Origin: Sphingopyxis sp. YF1
GTDB lineage: Bacteria > Pseudomonadota > Alphaproteobacteria > Sphingomonadales > Sphingomonadaceae
Direction: 5' to 3'
Assembly (NCBI RefSeq): GCF_022701295.1
Contig: NZ_CP033204.1
Coordinates: 1,922,001 to 1,986,000 of the forward strand
DNA: 64,000 nucleotides
Shown piece after piece: positions 40,504-49,137 of this stretch. Position 1 is the stretch's first letter. Every line of letters starts with the position of its first letter. The notes under the pieces are model-generated. The model did no database searches. It was given only the letters and a program-made list of their open reading frames with translations, and was not told where the DNA came from. A program made the position numbers and the translations under genes.

Positions 40504-40532
40504 TTGACTTATATAACTAGGTATCTTTTAAT
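40504..40532 (+). promoter_or_regulatory. Putative sigma-70 promoter of amidohydrolase 40571
   Basis: -35 TTGACT (40504-40509), 17-bp spacer, -10 TTTAAT (40527-40532). The shared operator copy 4 fills the spacer, so binding there would block RNA polymerase. Predicted leader about 32 nt, including GAGAGGAGATTGCC. Confidence 0.6.
40507..40522. promoter_or_regulatory. Shared operator TTATATAACTAnGT (copy 4)
   Basis: ACTTATATAACTAGGT, sharing TTATATAACTAGGT (14 bases) with copy 3 upstream of the thiolase C operon. It lies between the -35 and -10 boxes of the amidohydrolase promoter. Confidence 0.7.
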
Positions 40533-40570
40533 CGCGCAGAGATCGATCAGCGAGTCGAGAGGAGATTGCC

Positions 40571-41686
40571 GTGAAACCCTTCATCTTCAGCGCCGACAGC
40601 CACATCATGGAACCCGCCGACATCTTCCTCGACGGCCTGCCCGCGTCACTCAAGGATCACGCGATCCACGCCCGCATGGAGGGCGAATATCTGGTCACCG
40701 GGACCAAGGACAAGATCATCTATCGCCTGCGCGTCGGCCAGCATCGCGAGAAGCAGCTCGGCGACGCGCAGCGCAAGGGCATCCGCGAAATCCCGGGCCG
40801 GCTCGAGGATATGGAGCTGGAGGGGATCGACAGCGAAATCTGTTTCCCGTCGCTCGGCCTGTGGCTCTATTGCCTCGACGATCCCGAGGCCGAAGCGGCG
40901 TCGGCGCGGCTCTACAACGACTGGAACGACGCCTTCCTCGGCGGCCATCCGAACCGCTTCGTGCGCTGCGGCATGCTGCCCGTACTCGATTTCTCGAACA
41001 CGCTCGCCGAGCTCGACTATCTGGCGTCTAAGGGTTTCACCGCGGCCATGCTGCCCGCGACGACGCCCCCGGCGCTGCCCAAATATAACAGCGAGGCGTG
41101 GGACCCGATCTTCGCCCGCGCCGCGACGCTGGGCATCGTGTTCGTGATGCACACCGGCACGGGGCTGGAAAGCGTGATCGTCGAGCGCGGCCCGGGCGCC
41201 GGGATCATCAACTACACCAACCAGATGAACGACGCGCAGCACAGCGTGATGTACCTGGTGGCGGGCGGCGTGCTCGACCGCAATCCGGGCGCCAAAGTGG
41301 CGTTCATCGAGAGCGGCGCGAGCTGGCTCGTCGCGCTCGCTGAACGCATGGACGAGGTGTCGGTCGCGCATGCCAACTTCGTCTTTCCCAAGCTCGGCCG
41401 CTCGCCGAGCCGGATCGTCGACGATCAGGTGTGGGCAAGTTTCCAGCACGACCGCGCATGCATCGCCTCGGCAGCAGCGGGGCTACCCGGCGCGAAGAAC
41501 GTCATGTGGGGATCGGACTATCCGCACGCCGAAGGCACCTTCCCGATCAGCCGCCGCATCGTCGACGAACTGTTCGACGGGATGGACGTCAGCGACGAAG
41601 TCCGGCGCAATATCCTGGGACTGAACGCCGCGCGGCTGTTCGGGATCGAGCCGGTGGTGGCGACGAGCGCGAAGGTCGCGGCGTAA
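40571..41686 (+). CDS. Amidohydrolase-2 family metal-dependent hydrolase or decarboxylase
   Basis: 371 residues, TIM barrel related to 19117-20430 but shorter. Metal motifs: FSADSHIMEPADIF (DxH), VFVMHTGTG (His) and WGSDYPHAEGTFP (Asp). The start is GTG 40571, placed 7 bp after GAGAGGAGATTG. Stand-alone gene divergent from the GntR gene, with the shared operator inside its promoter. Reaction unknown; hydrolytic ring opening or non-oxidative decarboxylation are typical of relatives. Confidence 0.85.
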   Translation: MKPFIFSADSHIMEPADIFLDGLPASLKDHAIHARMEGEYLVTGTKDKIIYRLRVGQHREKQLGDAQRKGIREIPGRLEDMELEGIDSEICFPSLGLWLYCLDDPEAEAASARLYNDWNDAFLGGHPNRFVRCGMLPVLDFSNTLAELDYLASKGFTAAMLPATTPPALPKYNSEAWDPIFARAATLGIVFVMHTGTGLESVIVERGPGAGIINYTNQMNDAQHSVMYLVAGGVLDRNPGAKVAFIESGASWLVALAERMDEVSVAHANFVFPKLGRSPSRIVDDQVWASFQHDRACIASAAAGLPGAKNVMWGSDYPHAEGTFPISRRIVDELFDGMDVSDEVRRNILGLNAARLFGIEPVVATSAKVAA

Positions 41687-41710
41687 GCTTTCGACGCATT
41701 CGATTCATTG

Positions 41711-41782
41711 CGTCATTGCGAGCGAAGGGAAGCAATCCAGAGCGGGTTTACGCCACTCTGGATTGCTTCGCTCGCAATGACG
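41711..41782. repeat. CGTCATTGCGAGCGAAG inverted repeat
   Basis: Arms 41711-41742 and 41756-41782 are complementary apart from a 5-base insert (GGAAG-like) in the left arm, giving a hairpin of about 27 bp. It lies between the convergent amidohydrolase and MFS genes and may double as a terminator. Palindromes of this wording are common between genes in sphingomonads. Confidence 0.85.
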
Positions 41783-41795
41783 ATGCTTGGGGAGG

Positions 41796-43046
41796 TCACG
41801 CCTCCAGCGGCCTTGCCGTCCGCCCCGCCATGATCGCGGCGACCCCGCCGACCAGCAGGCAAAAACTGAGCGTGGCCAGCGACGGCTGGAGCGAGAGGTC
41901 GCCGTATCCGGGCGTGAAATAGCGGCTGAGGAAGCCCGCGACGGTGCCGCCCAGCCCCACGCCCGCAAGCCCGATGAACATGTTGATCGTCGCGGACATC
42001 ATCGCGCGCATCTGTTCGGGCACCTGCGCGAAGCAGAGCGCGATGATCGGGCCCAGATGCAGCGTCATCATGAACTTGACGACGACGAAACAGGCAAGCG
42101 CGACATAGGCATTGTCGCTGATCGCGAAATAGAGACCGAAGGGAAAGGAAACAAGCAGCCCGATCCCCGCGAACCAGCCGTTGAAACGCGGGTTCGCCTT
42201 GCCGTAGCGGTCGCTGACCCAGCCCGCGACGAGATTGCCGATCACCAGTCCCGCCGCCATCGCACCGCCGAGCCAGAAGCCGGTTTCGGTCTTGTCCATG
42301 CCGTGGACGCGCTGGAAGAAGGAGGCGCCCCACAGGATGAAGGCGAAGCCCGTGAGCGGCACCATGCACAGCAGCAGCCCGACCCAGCGCAGCGAGGGAT
42401 TGCCCGCCATCGTGCGCAGCACCTCGCCGACGCTCGACTGGCGCGGCGGGACGGCCGCGACGGCCCCGCGGCGCCTCGGCTCGGCGGCGAGCAGATAGAC
42501 GAGCAGGCCAACCCCGACGCCGGGCAGCCCGACGATCAGGAAGACGGTCCGCCAGTCGTACCATTGCGACAGCCAGCCCGCGAGCGCGAGCCCGCCCGAC
42601 AGGCCGACCGCATTGGCGGCGAGCATGATCGAGATCACCGTGGTGCGGCGATCCTTGGGGAAGATATCGGTGAGCAGCGACAGCCCCGCCGGCCCGGCCC
42701 CCGCTTCGGCCGCGGCAAGTCCGACGCGCGCGAGTAGCATCTGCCAGAAATTATGCGCGAAGGCCGAAAGCGCGGTCGCGATGCTCCAGATCGACACGCA
42801 GATCGCGATGACCAGACGGCGATCGCCGCGGTCGGCGTAGCGCGCGATCGGAAAGGCCGCGAGCGCATAGAAGGCCGCAAAGGCGATGCCGGTGAGCAGG
42901 CCGAGCTGCGCGTCGTCGAGCCCGAGCTCGACCTTGATGTCGTCCTGGAAGAGCGTAAAAACCTGGCGATCGACATAGCTCAGGATCGCGACGACGACGA
43001 GCAGGCCGAGCGTCAGGCCGCGGCGGCTCGAAGGTTCCGAAGACAT
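41796..43046 (-). CDS. MFS transporter
   Basis: 416 residues, 12 predicted membrane helices. N-terminal half has LGLLVVVAILSYVDRQVFTLFQDDIK and the signature RYADRGDRRLVIAI between helices 2 and 3. This start resembles the sphingomonad spinster-like or sugar/aromatic-acid MFS group (SYVDRQ). The start at 43046 follows GAAAGGAAAAGC; a strong terminator lies only 28 bp further upstream, separating it from the TonB receptor. Possibly imports the substrate across the inner membrane after the receptor. Confidence 0.87.
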   Translation of the reverse strand: MSSEPSSRRGLTLGLLVVVAILSYVDRQVFTLFQDDIKVELGLDDAQLGLLTGIAFAAFYALAAFPIARYADRGDRRLVIAICVSIWSIATALSAFAHNFWQMLLARVGLAAAEAGAGPAGLSLLTDIFPKDRRTTVISIMLAANAVGLSGGLALAGWLSQWYDWRTVFLIVGLPGVGVGLLVYLLAAEPRRRGAVAAVPPRQSSVGEVLRTMAGNPSLRWVGLLLCMVPLTGFAFILWGASFFQRVHGMDKTETGFWLGGAMAAGLVIGNLVAGWVSDRYGKANPRFNGWFAGIGLLVSFPFGLYFAISDNAYVALACFVVVKFMMTLHLGPIIALCFAQVPEQMRAMMSATINMFIGLAGVGLGGTVAGFLSRYFTPGYGDLSLQPSLATLSFCLLVGGVAAIMAGRTARPLEA

Positions 43047-43072
43047 GCTTTTCCTTTCGCCGGGAGGACGGA

Positions 43073-43110
43073 CAAAAAAGAGGGGAGGTCCGGTCGCCCG
43101 TCCCTCCCCC
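43073..43110 (-). terminator. Rho-independent terminator after TonB receptor
   Basis: On the minus strand the stem GGGGAGG/CCTCCCC (43109-43103 with 43088-43082) is followed by TCTTTTTT (T run 43079-43074). It is the only classical intrinsic terminator I found in the window. It ends the receptor transcript just upstream of the MFS gene. Confidence 0.7.
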
Positions 43111-43139
43111 AATGCTCCCTTGAGAGCGCCCTGTGGTTC

Positions 43140-45545
43140 CTAGAATTTGAAGCTGGCGGTCACGCCATAGCTGCGCGGTTCGTTGTACGACGTCCCGACA
43201 TAGATGTTGCTCAGCAAAAGCGTGTATTGCTGTTCCTGATCGTTGGTGAGGTTCTTGCCCCACAGCGCGACCTCGAAATTCTTCTCGGGGCCGAAGCTGA
43301 GCGCGACGCGCGCGTTGAGCAGGCCGAGCGATCCCGACTGCGCCACCGCCGCGAGCTGATCGGCCTGCGCCTGCGTCAGCCCGAGCCCGCCCGGCGCGGT
43401 GGAGGTGAACATGTTCACCGGAATGTCGATCTGCGGCATCTTGCCCTGCCACGCATAGACGATGTTGGCGTCAAGCCCGACCCCGCCAAAGTCCTGCTTG
43501 TAGTTGGCACCGACGGTGAACTGCTTCTTGACCAGACCGATGAGCAGATAGTCGCTCTTGTCGACGGTCACGATCGCCTGGTTCGGCGGCACGCCGTCGA
43601 GCGCCTTGCCCTCGTAGCGCGTATATTTGGGGTCGCTGAGCGCGCCCGACGCGAAGAGGGTGAAGCCGTCGACGACTTCGATCGACGCATCCGCCTCGAC
43701 GCCCCAGGTTTCGGTGTCGGCATTTTCGATCACCGTCTGACTGATGCCGTTGGGAGCGAGCACCGGGCTGCGCTGCGCGTCGCGCACCTTGTTGTGATAC
43801 CCCGCGACGTTGAAGCGCGCACGCCCGTCGAGGAAGGTCGTCTTGATGCCGATTTCCTGCTCGTGCACGATTTCGGGATCCGACGGGATCGAGTCCGCGA
43901 GGGTCACCGTGCGCAACTGCAGCGCGCCCGAACGATAGCCCTTGCTGTGCTTGGCATAGACAAGAATGTCGTCGGTCACGTCATAGTCGACGCCGATCGT
44001 GTAGGAGAGGTTGGTGAAGGTTTTGTGCCGTTCGCGGTCGCAGGGGATCGCCACGGTCGCGGGCGTGCAGCGCACGAACTGGCCGGTATTGTCGACCACG
44101 TCGCCCGTCTGGGTGGTCACGCGCTTGTCGTCGATCGAATAGCGCAGGCCGCCGGTGACGCGGAGCGCGTCGGTCAGCTTGTAGTTGAGCTGGCCGTACA
44201 TGCCATAGCTGTCGTTATCGAGCTGGCCCGAGAAGTTCGACCAGTTGGTGCGGCCCACGAACTGCGGCGGAACCGTTGGCCCTGCGGTGAACTTGCCGTT
44301 GAACAGGTTCGAGCGCGACTGGTCGAACCCGGTTTCGCGGAAATAGGTGATGCCCGTGGCGAAATTCAGGCGGTCGTCGAGCGCGGTGCCGGTCAGCTGG
44401 AGCTCGGACGAATATTGCTTGAGGTCCTGCGTGCCCTCGGTGAAGTGGCCGACGACGCTCGATCCGTCGAGGTCGATCAGATTCTCGCTCTGGACGCCGC
44501 GATAGCCGTTGATCCAGCGGATCTGGCCAAAGTTGGTGTCGAGAATGAACTTCGCCGAATAGGTCTGCGTCTGGGTCTTGTTGAACGGCCCGCGCGGATC
44601 GGCGCCGACGACGGCCGACGGCGGCGTGTAGGCGGCGAGATTGGGGTTGCCGCCGAAATCGGCACGCTCGGCCGCGGCGATACCGTCGACGATCGGCTTG
44701 GCGGGACCAAAGGCGGCGGGGGCGTTGAAGAAGAGGTTCTGGCGGACCGGACCGTCGATATAGGTGTCGTACCATTCGCCCGACAGCAGGACCTCAAGCG
44801 TGTCGGTGGGCTTCCAGCCCAGCTTGACCCGGCCGTTGATCGTCTCGCGCCCTTCATATTTGGCGCCGGTGTTGACGTCGGTCTTGTAGCCGTCGCGCTT
44901 CTGGTAATAGAGCGCACCGCGGATCGCGAGGCTGTCCGAGAGGCCGAGGTTGAGCACCGCCTGCCCGGTGCGCTCGTCGAAGCGCCCATAGGTCGCGCTG
45001 AGCTTGCCCGAGATTTCGTCGTAGCGCGGATTGGCGGTCTGGATCAGCACCGCACCCGCCGAGGTGTTGCGGCCGAACAGCGTCCCCTGCGGACCTTTCA
45101 GCACCTGGACATTCTCGACGTCGACCAGTTCGACGTTGAGACCATAGGCGCGCGCGACGTAGATTTCGTCGAGATAGGTCCCGACCGACGGTTCGAGCGT
45201 CGCGATATTGTCGTTCTGGACCTGACCGCGCATCGCGAGCGAAAAGGCCGTCGGATTGTTGCCGGCGCCGCGGATGTTGAAGCCGGGAGTGAAGCTCGCA
45301 ATATCCTCGACCTTGGAGATACCCTGCTCGTTCAGCGTCTCGCCGCTGAACGCGGTGATCGCGATCGGCGTGTCCTGGATATTGGCGTCCTGCTTGGTCA
45401 CGCCGATCACGACGATCGCGTCGTCGTCATACTGGGTCTCTGCGGGAGCCGCCTGGGCAAAGGCCGGGGCCGACGACAGGGCGACGGCGGTGAGCGACAC
45501 CGTCGCCAGCATCCGGACCGAATCGCGCTTTTGCTTGAAAATCAT
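43140..45545 (-). CDS. TonB-dependent outer-membrane receptor
   Basis: 801 residues. Signal peptide to about residue 31 (MLATVSLTAVALSSAPAFAQ), TonB-box region DDDAIVVIGVTKQDANIQDTPIAITAF, plug motif VQVLKGPQGTLFGRNTSAGAVLIQTANPRY, then a beta barrel ending in YGVTASFKF. The start at 45545 is chosen over ATG 45554 because GGGGAGG then sits at the right distance. Preceded by a copy of the shared operator (45591) and followed by a terminator. Probably the substrate-uptake receptor of the regulon. Confidence 0.9.
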   Translation of the reverse strand: MIFKQKRDSVRMLATVSLTAVALSSAPAFAQAAPAETQYDDDAIVVIGVTKQDANIQDTPIAITAFSGETLNEQGISKVEDIASFTPGFNIRGAGNNPTAFSLAMRGQVQNDNIATLEPSVGTYLDEIYVARAYGLNVELVDVENVQVLKGPQGTLFGRNTSAGAVLIQTANPRYDEISGKLSATYGRFDERTGQAVLNLGLSDSLAIRGALYYQKRDGYKTDVNTGAKYEGRETINGRVKLGWKPTDTLEVLLSGEWYDTYIDGPVRQNLFFNAPAAFGPAKPIVDGIAAAERADFGGNPNLAAYTPPSAVVGADPRGPFNKTQTQTYSAKFILDTNFGQIRWINGYRGVQSENLIDLDGSSVVGHFTEGTQDLKQYSSELQLTGTALDDRLNFATGITYFRETGFDQSRSNLFNGKFTAGPTVPPQFVGRTNWSNFSGQLDNDSYGMYGQLNYKLTDALRVTGGLRYSIDDKRVTTQTGDVVDNTGQFVRCTPATVAIPCDRERHKTFTNLSYTIGVDYDVTDDILVYAKHSKGYRSGALQLRTVTLADSIPSDPEIVHEQEIGIKTTFLDGRARFNVAGYHNKVRDAQRSPVLAPNGISQTVIENADTETWGVEADASIEVVDGFTLFASGALSDPKYTRYEGKALDGVPPNQAIVTVDKSDYLLIGLVKKQFTVGANYKQDFGGVGLDANIVYAWQGKMPQIDIPVNMFTSTAPGGLGLTQAQADQLAAVAQSGSLGLLNARVALSFGPEKNFEVALWGKNLTNDQEQQYTLLLSNIYVGTSYNEPRSYGVTASFKF

Positions 45546-45590
45546 GGTCAACATCCTCCCCGCGAGGCTTCCTGGCGTCCCCGCTTCCCG

Positions 45591-45606
45591 AGTTGTATAA
45601 CTAAGT
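45591..45606. promoter_or_regulatory. Shared operator TTATATAACTAnGT (copy 5)
   Basis: AGTTGTATAACTAAGT, 46 bp upstream of the TonB receptor start. TGTATAACTAAGT (13 bases) is identical to the minus-strand reading of copy 6 at 52194-52209. Confidence 0.65.
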
Positions 45607-45673
45607 CTAACAAGACAGACAAGTGGGTTGCGCGATTTTCTCGCATGCCGTTACGGAACGCGTATGCACTCCT

Positions 45674-46684
45674 TCAGTCGGGCAGGCTTCTTGCCAGCGC
45701 GGGCACATCGGCGAGCGCGCGCAGCACGTCGTTGAGATGGGTGCAGCCCACGGTTCCGGCGAGCGTGTCGAGCACCGCCTGACGAAACTCCCCGACATTC
45801 TGCCCGACCATGCGCGACGCCTTCATCGACGCGCCGGGACATTCGCGGAACGGCAGGATCAGCGGCAATGCCTGCAGCGCGAGCAGCGTCCCGCTCGCCT
45901 CGTCGACCTCGGCATAGACGCGATATTCGTGGATCGCGGTGCGCGTACCCTGCGGATTGGGGCCGCTGTCCTGGAAACCGGCATCGACCTTGAGCACGCC
46001 CTCGGCGCGCCAGACATCGATACGGCGGGCACGGCGGGCGAGCGGACGCCCTGCCTGCTCGGGCAGTTCGTGCCAGCCAAGAGGGTCGTCGGGATTGACC
46101 AGTGGACCGACCTCGGTCGCCGACTGATCGCCATGATCGACCGTACCGTCATCGGCCAGCGAACTGGCACCTTCGGTAAAGCCGGTGCAGATGCCGACCA
46201 TGCGCCCCTTGTTGCCCGCGGGCGACTGCGCGCGCGCCGCGCGCATACGCGCGTGCCAGTCGGGCACCCAGCGCGACCAGATCCATCCCGCGACCAGGCT
46301 GGCGCCGGCGAAGTCGTCGAGCACCTGGAACAGCGGCGTACCGCGAAGCTCGCCGAGGGTTTCGGCAAGCCCCGTACGGCTCGCTCCCCCCGCCCGCACC
46401 CCGACCATGTCCTGCGCGCGCGCATGGTCGGGAGCGACGGCAATTTCCAGTATCTCGCGGGCCGGCGAGGTCCGGATGCGGAACTCGCCGCCCGCGAGTT
46501 CGACCGCCTCGCCGGTATCGGACGTGAGCAGGTCGCGCGCGCGCCCCGTCATGATCCACGGTTCGCCGAACCCGTCGGGCCAGTCTGAATCGATCGAGGT
46601 GGTGCGCCGGATCGAACCCGGGCGGCGGAGCGGTGCCGGTCCGGCCGACCGGCACGCGAACGGAAATTGCTGGGGTGCGTTCAA
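45674..46684 (-). CDS. DUF2889 family protein
   Basis: 336 residues, no signal peptide or membrane helix. The C-terminal part has the family ending GCTHLNDVLRALADVP, and the middle has IHEYRVYAEVDEASG and ECPGASMKASRMVGQNVGEF, which I associate with DUF2889. Function unknown; the Cys/His segment GCTHLND could be catalytic or metal binding. The start is TTG 46684, 8 bp after AGGA; no in-frame ATG fits. Last gene of the seven-gene minus-strand operon, 21 bp after an SDR, so it probably belongs to the acyl-CoA pathway. Confidence 0.75.
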   Translation of the reverse strand: MNAPQQFPFACRSAGPAPLRRPGSIRRTTSIDSDWPDGFGEPWIMTGRARDLLTSDTGEAVELAGGEFRIRTSPAREILEIAVAPDHARAQDMVGVRAGGASRTGLAETLGELRGTPLFQVLDDFAGASLVAGWIWSRWVPDWHARMRAARAQSPAGNKGRMVGICTGFTEGASSLADDGTVDHGDQSATEVGPLVNPDDPLGWHELPEQAGRPLARRARRIDVWRAEGVLKVDAGFQDSGPNPQGTRTAIHEYRVYAEVDEASGTLLALQALPLILPFRECPGASMKASRMVGQNVGEFRQAVLDTLAGTVGCTHLNDVLRALADVPALARSLPD

Positions 46685-46705
46685 ATCATCATTCCTGCTT
46701 GGGGC

Positions 46706-47500
46706 CTATTTGGGGGGCATGCGGATCGCACCGTCGAGGCGGAGCGTCTGGCCGTTGAAATAGCCGTTGCGCGCGAGTTCGAGCACAAGGCTGCCGAATT
46801 CGTGCGGATGGCCAAGGCGTTTCGGAAAGGGCACCGACGCGGCGAGCCCTTCGAAGATCGCGGGCGCCTTGTCCTTGACCGCGAGCATCGGCGGGGTCGC
46901 GAAGATGCCGGGCATGATCGAATTGACACGAATGCCGAGGTCCATCAGGTCGCGCGCCAGCGGCAGCACGAGCCCGTTCACGCCCGCCTTGAGCGAGCCG
47001 TAGCCCACCTGCCCGATCTGCGCGTCCTGCGCCGCGGCCGACGCGGTCAGCACGATCGCGCCGCGCTCGCCATCCTCGTTGAGCGGATCGGCATTGGCCA
47101 TGCCGAGCGCCGCGAGCGAGGCGAGCCGATAGCTGGCAATCAGGATGCCCTGCGCCGAAAAGGCGTAGTCGTCGGTCGAATAGCGCACATAGCCACCCGT
47201 CGCCTTGTCGTAGCGGACGGTCTTGCCGCCTTTCGAGATTTGCGCGCAATGAACCAGGATGCGTTCCTGTCCGTGCGCGCCGCGCGCCGCCTCGAACCCG
47301 GCAACCACGCTGTCCTCGCTGGTGATATCGACCTTGCAGAACACCCCGCCGATCGCGTCGGCGACGGCCTTGCCGCCTTCCTCGTTGACGTCGAAGATCG
47401 CGACCTTCACCCCCTCGCCCGCCAGCGCTTCGGCGCTTGCGCGGCCGAGCCCCGACGCACCGCCCGTCACCACCGCCGCAATGTCACTTCCCAGTTTCAT
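46706..47500 (-). CDS. SDR-family oxidoreductase, 3-hydroxyacyl-CoA dehydrogenase type 2-like
   Basis: 264 residues. Cofactor motif VVTGGASGLGRASAEAL, then DVNEEGGKAVADAIGG with the Asp that prefers NAD. The middle insertion YDKATGGYVRYSTDDYAFSAQG, then VLTASAAAQDAQIGQVGYGSLKAGVNGL with the Ser/Tyr/Lys triad. The overall pattern (short, NAD-type, ILVHCA in place of NNAG, PFPKRLGHPHEF) matches the HSD17B10/type 2 3-hydroxyacyl-CoA dehydrogenase group. Likely oxidises a 3-hydroxyacyl-CoA in beta-oxidation. Confidence 0.83.
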   Translation of the reverse strand: MKLGSDIAAVVTGGASGLGRASAEALAGEGVKVAIFDVNEEGGKAVADAIGGVFCKVDITSEDSVVAGFEAARGAHGQERILVHCAQISKGGKTVRYDKATGGYVRYSTDDYAFSAQGILIASYRLASLAALGMANADPLNEDGERGAIVLTASAAAQDAQIGQVGYGSLKAGVNGLVLPLARDLMDLGIRVNSIMPGIFATPPMLAVKDKAPAIFEGLAASVPFPKRLGHPHEFGSLVLELARNGYFNGQTLRLDGAIRMPPK

Positions 47501-47524
47501 GTCATTTCCTTTGATTGCTAATCG

Positions 47525-48319
47525 TTACTGCAGAACTTCGAGATTGCCACCATCGATCACCAGCACCTGTCCGGTGATGAAACCCGCGCGGTCGGAGCAG
47601 AGAAAAGCGGCGGCGGCCGCCATATCCTCGGGCGTGCCCATGCGTGGGATTGGGTAAGCGGCGGTGCGCTCGGCGATATGCTCGTCGTAGCTCTGGCCCT
47701 GCTCGGCGGCGATCTTCGTAAAGACCTCCTTGAACTGCGGGGTCGCGATCGCGCCGGTGCCGAGCGTGTTGACCGTGATCCCCATCGGGCCGAGTTCGGC
47801 CGAGAGCGTCTTCGACAGCGCGAGTGCACCGACGCGGTACGTGTTCTGCGCCGCGCGCGCGAGCTTGCGGTGCGGCGCCTTCACCGAATTGGTGCCGATG
47901 GTCAGGATACGCCCCCAGCCCCGCGCTTGCATGTGCGGAATCACTGCCTGCACCGCCCAGCGGAAAGCCATGACATTATTGGTGTTCGCCGCGGCAAAAG
48001 TGTCGTCGTCGACCTCGAGGAAGCTGCCCTTCGGCCCCGAATCCACGTTGAAGATCAGGATGTCTGGAGGTGCGAAGGCGTGGGTTGCCGCCCGCACCGC
48101 GTTGGCGATCCCATCCTTGCTCGTGCAGTCGGCCGAGATGCCGACGGCCTGGCCACCCGCCGCCTGCACCTCGGCCACCGCGTCGTCGATCGTCGCCTTC
48201 GTGCGCGCAGCGATGACGGTTTTGCAGCCTTCACGCGCGAATTCATGCGCACAGCCCAACCCGATGCCCTTCGAACCGCCAAAGACGAGCGCAACCTTTC
48301 CCGAAATGCCGAGGTCCAT
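47525..48319 (-). CDS. SDR-family protein with divergent active site
   Basis: 264 residues. Rossmann start VALVFGGSKGIGLGCAHEFA, then ADCTSKDGIANAV and ILTIGTNSVK. The catalytic stretch reads RAAQNTYRVGALALSKTL: aligned on LSKTL, the classical Tyr position is Gln and the Lys is Arg. A group of SDRs with an NxxR-like pattern is known, so it may still be active in another way. One-base overlap with the upstream SDR (TGATG). Part of the minus-strand operon. Confidence 0.8.
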   Translation of the reverse strand: MDLGISGKVALVFGGSKGIGLGCAHEFAREGCKTVIAARTKATIDDAVAEVQAAGGQAVGISADCTSKDGIANAVRAATHAFAPPDILIFNVDSGPKGSFLEVDDDTFAAANTNNVMAFRWAVQAVIPHMQARGWGRILTIGTNSVKAPHRKLARAAQNTYRVGALALSKTLSAELGPMGITVNTLGTGAIATPQFKEVFTKIAAEQGQSYDEHIAERTAAYPIPRMGTPEDMAAAAAFLCSDRAGFITGQVLVIDGGNLEVLQ

Positions 48320-49137
48320 CAGGGCGCCTTTCCGTGCTGGAGCTTCAGCCGTTCCTGCAAAATATCATTGCGCCCGGGCGACGCCGCGACGGTCGAGCCG
48401 CCGTCCATCTTGATCGTCGTGCCGGTGATATAGTCCGAGCGCGCCGAGGCGAGAAAAAGGCAGGCGTGGGCGATGTCGGCGGGTGTCCCCGCACGCCCGA
48501 CGGGCACCGTCGCGCCATAGGCGGCGAGCCCCTCGTCACCGAGCACCGACCGGGCGCGGTCGCTCGCGACGAGCCCCGGATTGACCGCGTTGACGGTGAT
48601 CCCCTCGCCCACGACATCGCCCGCCGCGGCGCGAATGAAGGCGTCGAGCGCGGCCTTCGCCATGCCATAGGCGGTCATGTTCGGGACGACGCTGAAGGTA
48701 CCGTTGACCGATCCGATCGCGATGAAGCGCCCGCCGTCGCGGGCGTTCACGAGATGCGGGCGCGCGGCGTCGAGCAGCCACCAGGCCGCCTTGGCGATGC
48801 TCGCAAACCCCGCTTCGAGCCGTTCGTCGTCGACATGGCCGAGCCCGCCGTGCGGGATGTCCGCGGCGGCATGGACGACGATATCGACCCCGCCGAACGC
48901 CTGCGCCGTCGCCCCGACGAGTGCGCGGCAGTCGGCATGTTTCGCGATGTCGGCGGCAAAGCATTCGGCGATGCCGTCCGCCCTTTCGATCGCCGCCTTC
49001 ACATCCTCGGCGGCGGAGATGGTACGCGCGCCGAGCATGACCTCGGCACCCGCCGCAGCAAAGGCCTCGGCGATACCGCGCCCAACCCCCTTGCCGCCCC
49101 CGGTCACGATCACCGACTTGCCGGCGAAACTTTCCAT
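48319..49137 (-). CDS. SDR-family oxidoreductase
   Basis: 272 residues. Cofactor motif VIVTGGGKGVGRGIAEAFA, VVHAAADIPHGGLG, catalytic FIAIGSVNGTFS and YGMAKAALDAFI with Tyr-xxx-Lys, then NAVNPGLVAS and DYITGTTIKMDGG. Start ATG 49137 overlaps the stop of the upstream acyl-CoA synthetase by one base (TGATG), so the open frame beyond it is not coding. Likely acts on a hydroxyacyl-CoA made in the same operon. Confidence 0.87.
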   Translation of the reverse strand: MESFAGKSVIVTGGGKGVGRGIAEAFAAAGAEVMLGARTISAAEDVKAAIERADGIAECFAADIAKHADCRALVGATAQAFGGVDIVVHAAADIPHGGLGHVDDERLEAGFASIAKAAWWLLDAARPHLVNARDGGRFIAIGSVNGTFSVVPNMTAYGMAKAALDAFIRAAAGDVVGEGITVNAVNPGLVASDRARSVLGDEGLAAYGATVPVGRAGTPADIAHACLFLASARSDYITGTTIKMDGGSTVAASPGRNDILQERLKLQHGKAP

